This document shows positions 1-6,040 of a DNA stretch of 22,914 nucleotides, piece after piece. The DNA is taken from the IMG/VR virus record IMGVR_UViG_3300017969_000161, positions 1 to 22,914 of that record; one strand, written 5' to 3'. Source of the stretch: a virus. Position 1 is the stretch's first letter, and each line of letters begins with the position of its first letter. The position numbers were made by a program, and so were the translations under genes. The notes under the pieces were generated by a model. The model was not told where the DNA came from and ran no database searches. It saw only the letters and a program-made list of their open reading frames with translations.

Positions 1-243
1 AAAAGTAACTAGTAAATCGCCAAAGTTGATAGTATCACCAGGAACAGGTGTATCTTTCATTCGTGTCATCTGTATTGATGACCCCATAGAGATATTAGGT
101 AAATTTGCTGTTTGACATGTAAAGGATACACCCTCAAGTCTTTGCATTGTAAATACAAACTGAGCAGGTGTAAGAAAGTTTAAATTGGTAGCGGCAATGC
201 TATCAGTCCAATTTGTATATGTAATATTTTCATCGTATGCCAT
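1..243 (-). CDS. Tail-tube-like virion protein, N-terminal 81 residues (cut by window edge)
   Basis: The reading frame is open from an ATG at 243 to the left edge, giving exactly 81 codons. The protein begins MAYDENITYTNW and continues through FTMQRLEGVSFTCQTANLPN to a segment with PVPGDTINFGDLLVTF. The pattern F-x-C-x-x-A-x-LP, then G and F-x-x-x-x-VT, is also seen in the gp19 tube protein at 7596-8165, so I infer the same beta-barrel tail-tube fold. Marine T4-like phages carry several such proteins (tube, tube initiator, baseplate/tail proteins), and which one this is cannot be decided from the N-terminus. It follows the gp23 terminator and has its own GATAAATA late promoter. An AGGA ribosome site lies 8 nt ahead of the ATG. 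A second ATG at 233 is less well placed. Confidence 0.7.
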   Translation of the reverse strand, partial: MAYDENITYTNWTDSIAATNLNFLTPAQFVFTMQRLEGVSFTCQTANLPNISMGSSIQMTRMKDTPVPGDTINFGDLLVTF

Positions 244-267
244 AGTAGATTCCTTTATCTATACTAC

Positions 268-275
268 TATTTATC
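268..275 (-). promoter_or_regulatory. Late promoter (GATAAATA variant)
   Basis: On the minus strand the site reads GATAAATA, one base off the T4 late consensus TATAAATA. It sits 25 bases upstream of the tail-tube-like start at 243 and directly downstream of the gp23 terminator. The 12-base string GGATAAATAGTA recurs exactly upstream of gp19 at 8187-8198. Confidence 0.6.
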
Positions 276-280
276 CATTA

Positions 281-306
281 AAAAAGGGGAGCATTTCTGC
301 TCCCCC
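281..306 (-). terminator. Intrinsic terminator after gp23
   Basis: In the transcribed direction there is an 8-bp perfect stem (TGCTCCCC at 293-286 pairing with GGGGAGCA at 305-298) with a 4-base GAAA loop, followed by six T residues at 285-280. It starts 28 bases past the gp23 stop codon. GC-rich stem, GNRA-type tetraloop and T-run make this a textbook rho-independent terminator. It would end the very abundant capsid message. Confidence 0.88.
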
Positions 307-333
307 TTCTAAGGTTTCTCCCTTAATGCAATC

Positions 334-1614
334 TTACATCAGGTTAGTAACAGTTACCAATCTGTAGTATGAGTTGCTATCTGCAGAGATAGAAGTGAAT
401 GGGTTAGATACTAGACCATAACGGGTCTTGAAACCAATCTTAGGTTGGAAAGTATTCTCGCCCACTGCACGAACCATCTGCAGAGGTACATAAGGACAGT
501 AGAACAGACCAGCGTCATAAGCGTTTGAACCCTTATAACCAACACAGTAGAACTGGTTGCTATCTGAACTGTTTGCTGAGTACGGATCGATGTACACTTT
601 AATCTTACCGTTGATGGTACCAGCGAATGTGTTGCCAGTATCGTCTACATTCAGATTAGTCTGAAGTGCAGGTGCGTAATCAAGAACGCCTGCCATTGAG
701 AGAGCAGATGCAACATCACTTGAAGTGATGATGAAGTTACCCTTACCACGGCGAGTGTCTTGTGCGATTGTGTTAGCATCACGCTCAATCTGGAACAGAA
801 GTCCCTTGAAACGCTCAACTGACCAACGACCGTTACTATCAACGTCAAGGTCGAAAGTACCAGCACTTGCTACTGCGCCAGACTGTGCGCCTGCTTTAGC
901 AGAAGTGTAGATAGTACGAACAACTTCGCGGTTGATTTCAGCAAGAATTTCTGCTGAAAGGATGTTAGCGAGTTCAGTTTCAGCATCAAGACCATGAACT
1001 GCTTTCAAGTCTTGTGCAAGTTCAAGAGTGTATTCTGCTTTCAACGCTCTTGTCTTTGCTGTTACTGAAGTCTTTTCGATGGTGAATGCCATCTCGTTGA
1101 ACTGACCAGAGTTACCCATTGAGACTGCACCATCTCCAAGTGCTTCACCAGTACCTGTACCAGCGCCTTGACCAGTTGTGAATGGTGATTCCACTGGGTT
1201 ACCACCAGCATGTGCAGGTGTGACACCAGAGAAGTCTGTGTCTGCTTCGTTGAACAATGCTTCTGTACCACCCTGTGAAGAGTAGTTAGACTTCATTGCA
1301 AAAATCAGACCAGTTGGACCAGTCATTGGTTGCACACCACAGATGTCGTATGCGATAAGATTTGGCATTGCACGGCGTACAAGCGAAATCAGGATTGGGT
1401 CAAACTTTGCGATACCGCCAGTGTCTGGCATAGTATCAGCATGGTTTGTTGGGATTGCTTCGTGAAGCATTCCGCGCTCTTCTTTCATTGCTTTTTCTTG
1501 GTTTTCCAAGATAACAGTTGTGACTGCCTTCTTGTACGAATCCTGAATTTGTGGCATATCAGGATGGTCAAGAACAGGACCCCACTTCTGCTGAAGGTTT
1601 TCTGTTAAAAACAT
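334..1614 (-). CDS. gp23: Major capsid protein gp23
   Basis: The 426-aa protein is the hexameric building block of the prohead shell. It is recognised by T4-family gp23 sequence along its length: an N-terminal segment with KWGPVLDHPDMPQI, then KFDPILISLVRRAMPNLIAYDICGVQPM split by GxTG at about residues 70-105, and the C-terminal PLQMVRAVGENTFQPKIGFKTRYG region. It is shorter than T4 gp23 (521 aa), as in many marine relatives. The N-terminus should be removed by the gp21 protease at an LxE/IxE site. Candidates are LHE at residues 50-52 (better, just before a Pro/Thr-rich linker) and ILE at 35-37. An AGGAG ribosome site lies 8 nt before the ATG. A TATAAATA promoter lies upstream and a strong terminator downstream, which fits a heavily expressed single unit. 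Confidence 0.97.
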   Translation of the reverse strand: MFLTENLQQKWGPVLDHPDMPQIQDSYKKAVTTVILENQEKAMKEERGMLHEAIPTNHADTMPDTGGIAKFDPILISLVRRAMPNLIAYDICGVQPMTGPTGLIFAMKSNYSSQGGTEALFNEADTDFSGVTPAHAGGNPVESPFTTGQGAGTGTGEALGDGAVSMGNSGQFNEMAFTIEKTSVTAKTRALKAEYTLELAQDLKAVHGLDAETELANILSAEILAEINREVVRTIYTSAKAGAQSGAVASAGTFDLDVDSNGRWSVERFKGLLFQIERDANTIAQDTRRGKGNFIITSSDVASALSMAGVLDYAPALQTNLNVDDTGNTFAGTINGKIKVYIDPYSANSSDSNQFYCVGYKGSNAYDAGLFYCPYVPLQMVRAVGENTFQPKIGFKTRYGLVSNPFTSISADSNSYYRLVTVTNLM

Positions 1615-1632
1615 TTTATTATCTCCTCGTTG

Positions 1633-1648
1633 TTTAACGTATGTTAAA
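1633..1648 (-). other. Small hairpin in the gp23 mRNA leader
   Basis: TTTAAC at 1648-1643 pairs with GTTAAA at 1638-1633 around a 4-base loop. It lies between the expected late start site (about 1654) and the gp23 ribosome site at 1623-1627, so the late mRNA would begin with this weak 6-bp hairpin. A role in 5'-end stability is inference. Confidence 0.4.
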
Positions 1649-1659
1649 TATTACAATAT

Positions 1660-1667
1660 TATTTATA
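1660..1667 (-). promoter_or_regulatory. Late promoter for gp23 (TATAAATA)
   Basis: This is an exact match to the T4 late promoter octamer on the minus strand, in the gap between the gp22 stop (1672) and the gp23 start (1614). It lies inside an AT palindrome (AATATTAT / ATAATATT). Confidence 0.85.
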
Positions 1668-1671
1668 ATAT

Positions 1672-2970
1672 TTATTTGCCCACTGTTCTGGAGATTGCAG
1701 AAACGTAGTCTTTCATCTCACTGGTTAAGTTGACTGCTTCTGTAAGTTCATCTACAGCAACCTCATCCTCTTCGATTGTTTTGGCAATCTTTGGAAAGTA
1801 ACTCTCCTTGAGTGTTTCCAATTCTTTTGCAAATGATTCCTCATCTGAGAACTCAAGACCTTCTACAAGACCAGAGAACTTCTCTTTTTGAGTATCAGTC
1901 AAATCTTTTGCAGATTCCTCGATAGCAACTTGCTTCTTTGCTTCGTTTACCATCTTAGATGTTTCAGCATTTGCTTCGATTTGCTCATTGAGTTTTTGCT
2001 CAAGTTCTGCAATCTTGTCTTGCTGTTCTGCTACCACATCATACTTGTCTTCTGGAACATCAATGTAATGCTCTTCGAAAACTTTCTTCAGTGATACGAT
2101 AAAGTCTTCTGTGATTTCAGACTTGAGACCACGCTCAACAGCGAGTTCATTGTCTTTAGACCACTGCTCGACAACATATGAAAGATATGTGTCAACCTTA
2201 TCTGTCAAATCTTCTGCAATCTTTGCAGTCTCTTCATCGATTTGTGTTTCGTAATGCTCTTCAAGTTCAACAATCTTGTCTGCAACTTTAGAGTTTACTG
2301 CCGCTTCGAATACAGTCTTTGCTCTTGCTTTGAATTCAGCATCGAACTCACCGCCTTCAGTCAATGCATTTACGTCATCTGACATATCTACATCTTCTTT
2401 CTTCGCGGCGTATGATGACTTCATGTAACCATAAGATGCTTTCATATGCTTCATTTCTTTCATCTTATCGACTTGAGCATGAAGTTTTTTCTTCATCTCT
2501 TCCATTTCTTTGTCTTCATCGTCATCGTCATCGGACTCTTCTTCGTCATCGGACTCTTCTTCGTCATCTTCCTCATCCATATCCTTTTCGCCATTTTTCT
2601 TTTTGGCGTCCATTGCTTTTTTGAGGGCAGGTGGCAGTTCGCCTTCCGCGACTTCTTCTTCAGAGACTACTTCTAAATCTTCGTCTTCTTCGTCTTCTTC
2701 TTTAACAGGTGTAGCACCTGGTTTGATTGACTGCTCACCCTTGTTTGCTTCACCACCTGGAACTGCCGCTTTCTTGACTTTCTTAGTCACTTCAGCAGGA
2801 CCATTCTTATCGTCTGGTGATACAACAGCGGCACCGGTATCATCTACCTTACCGTCTGCATCTGCATCTAACTTAGGCATAGGGTCTGCTTTACCGCCAC
2901 CCTTTCCAGGAGCAGTTGCTTCGTGCATTGATGCTTCAAGCAATTCTTTAATTTTATCTTCTACAGACAT
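1672..2970 (-). CDS. gp22: Prohead core scaffolding protein gp22
   Basis: The 432-aa scaffold forms the core around which gp23 assembles and is later degraded by gp21. Assignment rests on its place between gp21 and gp23 and on composition: a very acidic, coiled-coil-rich protein, with a Gly/Pro/Lys-rich N-terminal linker, a D/E-rich block at about residues 90-160, and long amphipathic helices to the C-terminal SAISRTVGK. It is much longer than T4 gp22 (269 aa), the extra length being the acidic low-complexity N-terminal third. LLEA near residue 13 is an LxE candidate cleavage site. I start it at the ATG at 2970, 8 nt after AAGGAG. The in-frame GTG at 2979 overlaps that ribosome site, so it is unlikely to be the start. 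Confidence 0.9.
   Translation of the reverse strand: MSVEDKIKELLEASMHEATAPGKGGGKADPMPKLDADADGKVDDTGAAVVSPDDKNGPAEVTKKVKKAAVPGGEANKGEQSIKPGATPVKEEDEEDEDLEVVSEEEVAEGELPPALKKAMDAKKKNGEKDMDEEDDEEESDDEEESDDDDDEDKEMEEMKKKLHAQVDKMKEMKHMKASYGYMKSSYAAKKEDVDMSDDVNALTEGGEFDAEFKARAKTVFEAAVNSKVADKIVELEEHYETQIDEETAKIAEDLTDKVDTYLSYVVEQWSKDNELAVERGLKSEITEDFIVSLKKVFEEHYIDVPEDKYDVVAEQQDKIAELEQKLNEQIEANAETSKMVNEAKKQVAIEESAKDLTDTQKEKFSGLVEGLEFSDEESFAKELETLKESYFPKIAKTIEEDEVAVDELTEAVNLTSEMKDYVSAISRTVGK
2527..2568 (-). repeat. 18-bp tandem repeat in gp22, about 2.3 copies
   Basis: The 18-base unit gtcatcggactcttcttc (plus strand) occurs at 2527-2544 and 2545-2562, with a partial third copy to 2568. It encodes the repeated acidic peptide ESDDEE. 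Unit length is a multiple of three, so copy-number change would keep frame and alter only the acidic block. Confidence 0.85.
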
Positions 2971-2998
2971 GTTGGACACTCCTTATTTGTTTGTCTAA

Positions 2999-3006
2999 TA
3001 TTTATA
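2999..3006 (-). promoter_or_regulatory. Late promoter for gp22 (TATAAATA)
   Basis: Exact T4-type late octamer on the minus strand, in the short gap between the gp21 stop (3011) and the gp22 start (2970). Confidence 0.85.
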
Positions 3007-3010
3007 TGTT

Positions 3011-3658
3011 TTACAGTTTTGACAAGAAATTATTAAATGCATTTAACTTTGCTTCTTGTAAAGAATTAAGTTTTGCTTTAGCAATGTCTTGCTTATATCT
3101 TTCGATATTCACTTCTTTGATGATGCCATTATCCCAAATCCATTCTGCGCCTTCCATGATGCCATTTACGAAAGCATCAGGAGCAGATGGGTCTGCAACA
3201 ATGTCGGCGGCGGTTGCAAGATAAAAATCACCTTGCACTTCTTGGGCACCTGAACGACCCGGTTTAAGCGAACCCATTCCCCTAGAAGATACCCCCAATG
3301 TAGCGCCCTCATCCATCAAATTCTTAACAATCTTACCGTATGGAGTATCCATAATTTTTGCTTTGCCCATGACATTAGAACCATCCATTGACAATTCTGT
3401 AATCATGTGCGATACTCTTTCAAGATTGATTGTCGGACCATCAGGATGACCCAACTCACCAAACGCACGTTTGCGGTCGATATTTTCTTTTGTATATCTC
3501 TTAACTTCAGTTTCCATAACTGACTTCGGATATACTCGACCGTTTCTATTCTTGAGGTCGGATTGCATAAACACGCCCTCAATGAAATATTGTTTTGCGC
3601 CACCCTTCTCTTCTACGAGAAAGTTAGCGTCTGAAATTTCTTCTCTAATCAGTTTCAT
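3011..3658 (-). CDS. gp21: Prohead core serine protease gp21
   Basis: The 215-aa enzyme is the T4-type prohead maturation protease, which cleaves head proteins after LxE/IxE motifs. The length matches T4 gp21 (212 aa). Visible active-site features are GELGHP with His71, and GVSSRG with the nucleophile Ser124 or Ser125. The NGRVYP segment near residue 39 and AFGELGHP are typical of the family. I choose the ATG at 3658, one base past the stop of the upstream 118-aa gene (TAACATG) with an AGG ribosome site 8 nt away. The ATG at 3673 would overlap that gene and has AGG only 2 nt upstream. Its likely substrates in this window are gp23, gp22, the 59-aa core protein and the 599-aa core protein. Confidence 0.95.
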   Translation of the reverse strand: MKLIREEISDANFLVEEKGGAKQYFIEGVFMQSDLKNRNGRVYPKSVMETEVKRYTKENIDRKRAFGELGHPDGPTINLERVSHMITELSMDGSNVMGKAKIMDTPYGKIVKNLMDEGATLGVSSRGMGSLKPGRSGAQEVQGDFYLATAADIVADPSAPDAFVNGIMEGAEWIWDNGIIKEVNIERYKQDIAKAKLNSLQEAKLNAFNNFLSKL

Positions 3659-3659
3659 G

Positions 3660-4016
3660 TTAGATACCTGCATAACCTGTTAATTTTTTAAGCACTAGAA
3701 CTGCGGTACCGCCTGTTGTGATAGTCACTTTAATATCTTCATCACTATCTGTAACTTCTAGTGCAGGTAAAATCCAATGACCTGATGTACCAGTTGCACC
3801 GCTATCAAATTTTACAGTTCCGGTTATAGCACTCTCAATAACTACATCTCCTGACCAGTAGATTTCTTTAATACCAACTGTAGGTGATGAAGCAGTTTGG
3901 TTTGTCACAAGAAATGAAGCACCATCAATATCGATAGTAGTATTTCCCGCTCCTCCTGTCACACTGACTACATTAGTCGTTTTGGTGACCTTTAGAAATT
4001 GTTGACCTATTGCCAT
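3660..4016 (-). CDS. Small beta-rich protein of unknown function in the head cluster
   Basis: The 118-aa protein begins MAIGQQFLKVTKTTNVVSVT, has no signal peptide or membrane segment, and is composed of alternating hydrophobic/Thr/Gly stretches typical of a beta sandwich. Its C-terminal half (GDVVIE... to KVTITTGGTAVLVLKKLTGY) resembles the C-terminal half of the 123-aa protein at 12481-12852, which ends RVFIEDGTVTITLKKVSGF. I infer two diverged copies of one family. It is the first gene after a TATAAATA promoter and abuts gp21, so it is probably co-transcribed with the protease. A minor virion or decoration role is plausible but unproven. The ribosome site is AAGGG, 8 nt from the ATG. Confidence 0.8.
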   Translation of the reverse strand: MAIGQQFLKVTKTTNVVSVTGGAGNTTIDIDGASFLVTNQTASSPTVGIKEIYWSGDVVIESAITGTVKFDSGATGTSGHWILPALEVTDSDEDIKVTITTGGTAVLVLKKLTGYAGI

Positions 4017-4041
4017 TGCTTATACCCTTTTTACTTACTTA

Positions 4042-4049
4042 TATTTATA
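4042..4049 (-). promoter_or_regulatory. Late promoter for the 118-aa gene and gp21 (TATAAATA)
   Basis: Exact T4-type late octamer on the minus strand between the 599-aa gene stop (4055) and the ATG at 4016. Confidence 0.82.
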
Positions 4050-4054
4050 AAAGT

Positions 4055-5854
4055 TTAATCTTCGTTTTTTGCCATCTTAGTAATAGTAGCATAAAAAACT
4101 GCTTTACCCTTTTCTTCACCATATCTATCGGTGAAGTCTTTCATAGGCACTTCTTTTTCCAACTTCTTCATCTTATCTTTTTCTGCAGTTGTTAGTTCTC
4201 TTTCAGAAAAATCTTTTAAACTTAAATCTTCATTTTGTCTGCGTAGAACAGCGGCAACTTGCTTGTCTTTTGAAAGACCTCTTGCAATCTTTTCAATTGC
4301 TTTTACTGCACCTGTCATGTTACCACCTTTGTAACGCTTGTCAGATGCTACACCAATCGCCATCTTTCTTTGCTTCGGTGTAAATCTTTCATCAAGTTCT
4401 TCTTCTTCTTTGAGTTGTGACTTATCTACTTTGTCACCAATTGCTTGTGCAGTTTTTAATCTTGCCATTTTTAGTGGTGCAACATCTTTAAAACGCTTTT
4501 CAAGACTTCTGCGATCCAATCTCAAATCTCTCTCATCACTACCCATTGAATAGATTTTCATATCTGTTCCAACAAGAGCATATCTCATCTTTGGTGCTTC
4601 ATCAAGTTCAATTTCTTCTTTCACTCCTGCTAATTTATATGCCGCATTGGCAAGTTGAGTGACTTTCATTTTTCTCATTCTGTCTTGATTTTGTTTGTTT
4701 ACTTTCTTAAAAATTTTCATAATTAATGATGCAGTAAACATATCAACCATTACACCATCAATCTTCGTTGCTTGTTTGTCATCAACAACTTTTTGAATTT
4801 TATCAATCGTTCCACCAAATGCAGAACCACCTACTTCATCAAGTTCAACTTCTTCTGGGATAACTCTCATGTTACCAGAAATGTAAGCAGGATGCATCTT
4901 CAATGCTCTCTGAGCATCTTTCTCATCGTTGCTGTCAACATAAACTTTAACTGTTTTCTTTGCGCTATCAGCATCTACACGAAACTTAATACGACCCATC
5001 TTCTGAGCAATCTCTTTACCAATACCATCGCCCATCATTCTGTTGAAGATTTTTTGTTTCTTAGGGTCTTTGAAGTTACCGTCTTTGTCAAATAACTTTG
5101 CTAGATGTGGAGGAAGACCTGCTTCGATAAGTTCTACACTTTCTTTCATCAACTCTTTAACTGATGACAAATCAAGTTTAAGTGCTTTAGCAATTTGTTC
5201 TGCAGTCTTTCCAGAATCCATCATCATATGAAACTGCTTCATTTTACCTTCGTTGATATCCTCATCAAAGTACTCATTGATTTTTAGTTGTTTAACTGCG
5301 TTATCGAAATCTCTTTTTGATTTAGCAAGTACTGTTTGTAATTGCATTTTCGATGCTGGTTTTAGACCTTGATACATTGTAAGTAACTTATCAGCAACTT
5401 TAGGATCAACCTTTGCTTTTTTACCATCAGCAAACTCAATAGGTTTCATGCCTCTAAGTGATACTGCTTTTCTTAATTGCATCATAATATTTTTGTCTGC
5501 CGCTTTTCTGTCATCGTCAGTGGCAGTGTTATCGATGTCTGCGGCGTCTTTACCTGTTCTTCGACCCATTGCTTTAAACGCATCACGCTTTGCACGATTT
5601 TCTTGCAACTCTTCACCCACAAGTTTCAAGTAATCATTAATAATTTTGTCTGTATCTTTTTCACTACGATATGAACCGGCATACTTTTCTTTATCAAAGT
5701 ATACAAAGTACTTACCACCTTTTGTAGTAACAGTAACTTCGATGTTCTTCTTACGACCTACTTTCTCGGTCTTTACTATCTTTTCGCCACTGTCTACTTT
5801 GATTTTTTCAGCGAGGTTGATAGTCTGTTTTAATTGGGTGAATGTTACAGACAT
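4055..5854 (-). CDS. Prohead core / internal head protein with repeated LxE cleavage motifs (gp68 position)
   Basis: The 599-aa, lysine- and glutamate-rich protein lies between gp67-like and gp21, where T4 has gp68 (141 aa), but is four times longer. Modules seen: a beta-rich segment (residues 35-65), a helix-turn-helix-like stretch (about 204-236, GKTAEQIAKALKLDLSSVKEL), a VKVYVDSNDEKDAQRALK segment (about 302-318), and a basic module (490-541) with KRYKGGNMTGAVKAIEKIARGL. Four acidic linkers each end in an LxE motif: ELIE (to 244), ELDE (340), ELDE (419) and ELDE (489). T4 gp21 cleaves after LxE/IxE, so the protein looks like a precursor cut into peptides of about 70-110 residues. I infer a core or DNA-associated internal head protein. 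Homologous modules are recalled from marine myoviruses, but no function is established here. GGAG of the ribosome site abuts the stop codon of the upstream gene. Confidence 0.85.
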   Translation of the reverse strand: MSVTFTQLKQTINLAEKIKVDSGEKIVKTEKVGRKKNIEVTVTTKGGKYFVYFDKEKYAGSYRSEKDTDKIINDYLKLVGEELQENRAKRDAFKAMGRRTGKDAADIDNTATDDDRKAADKNIMMQLRKAVSLRGMKPIEFADGKKAKVDPKVADKLLTMYQGLKPASKMQLQTVLAKSKRDFDNAVKQLKINEYFDEDINEGKMKQFHMMMDSGKTAEQIAKALKLDLSSVKELMKESVELIEAGLPPHLAKLFDKDGNFKDPKKQKIFNRMMGDGIGKEIAQKMGRIKFRVDADSAKKTVKVYVDSNDEKDAQRALKMHPAYISGNMRVIPEEVELDEVGGSAFGGTIDKIQKVVDDKQATKIDGVMVDMFTASLIMKIFKKVNKQNQDRMRKMKVTQLANAAYKLAGVKEEIELDEAPKMRYALVGTDMKIYSMGSDERDLRLDRRSLEKRFKDVAPLKMARLKTAQAIGDKVDKSQLKEEEELDERFTPKQRKMAIGVASDKRYKGGNMTGAVKAIEKIARGLSKDKQVAAVLRRQNEDLSLKDFSERELTTAEKDKMKKLEKEVPMKDFTDRYGEEKGKAVFYATITKMAKNED

Positions 5855-5860
5855 TTTTTA

Positions 5861-6040
5861 CTACTCCGTTGTTTCGATTTCTAGTTCACCTTTATCGTTA
5901 AAAAGTGTTTTAGCAAATGTTTCTTTTGCTGTTGCTAATTCATGCGCTACTTTATCATTCATTACTGATTGAAATTTAACTTCAGCATTTACAAAATCTT
6001 TGTTGTTAATATCGTTAATCATTGCGTTAATTTTATTCAT
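5861..6040 (-). CDS. gp67: Small prohead core protein, gp67-like
   Basis: This 59-aa reading frame starts at the ATG at 6040, sharing one base with the gp20 stop (TAATG), and stops with TAG at 5861-5863. The product begins MNKINAMINDINNKDFVNAE and continues VKFQSVMNDKVAHELATAKE, a charged helical protein ending in acidic residues (GELEIETTE). T4 has the prohead core protein gp67 (80 aa) in exactly this place, between gp20 and gp68. The pattern F-x-x-A-x-x-x-F-x-x-x-M-x-x-K is what I recall of marine gp67 homologues. The stop-start overlap implies translational coupling to the portal gene. LEIE near the C-terminus contains a possible gp21 site. Confidence in the gene is high; the gp67 name rests mostly on position. 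Confidence 0.82.
   Translation of the reverse strand: MNKINAMINDINNKDFVNAEVKFQSVMNDKVAHELATAKETFAKTLFNDKGELEIETTE

Noticed and set aside
2971-2979. GTG start for gp22
   Set aside because: It overlaps the AAGGAG ribosome site that is correctly spaced for the ATG at 2970.
2510-2998. Plus-strand 162-aa serine-rich open frame
   Set aside because: It is the antisense of the Asp/Glu-rich gp22 coding region; GAT/GAA codons read backwards give serine runs. No ribosome site or promoter context.
4772-5095. Plus-strand 107-aa open frame
   Set aside because: Antisense shadow of the 599-aa core protein, with a composition unlike any other gene here and no ribosome site.
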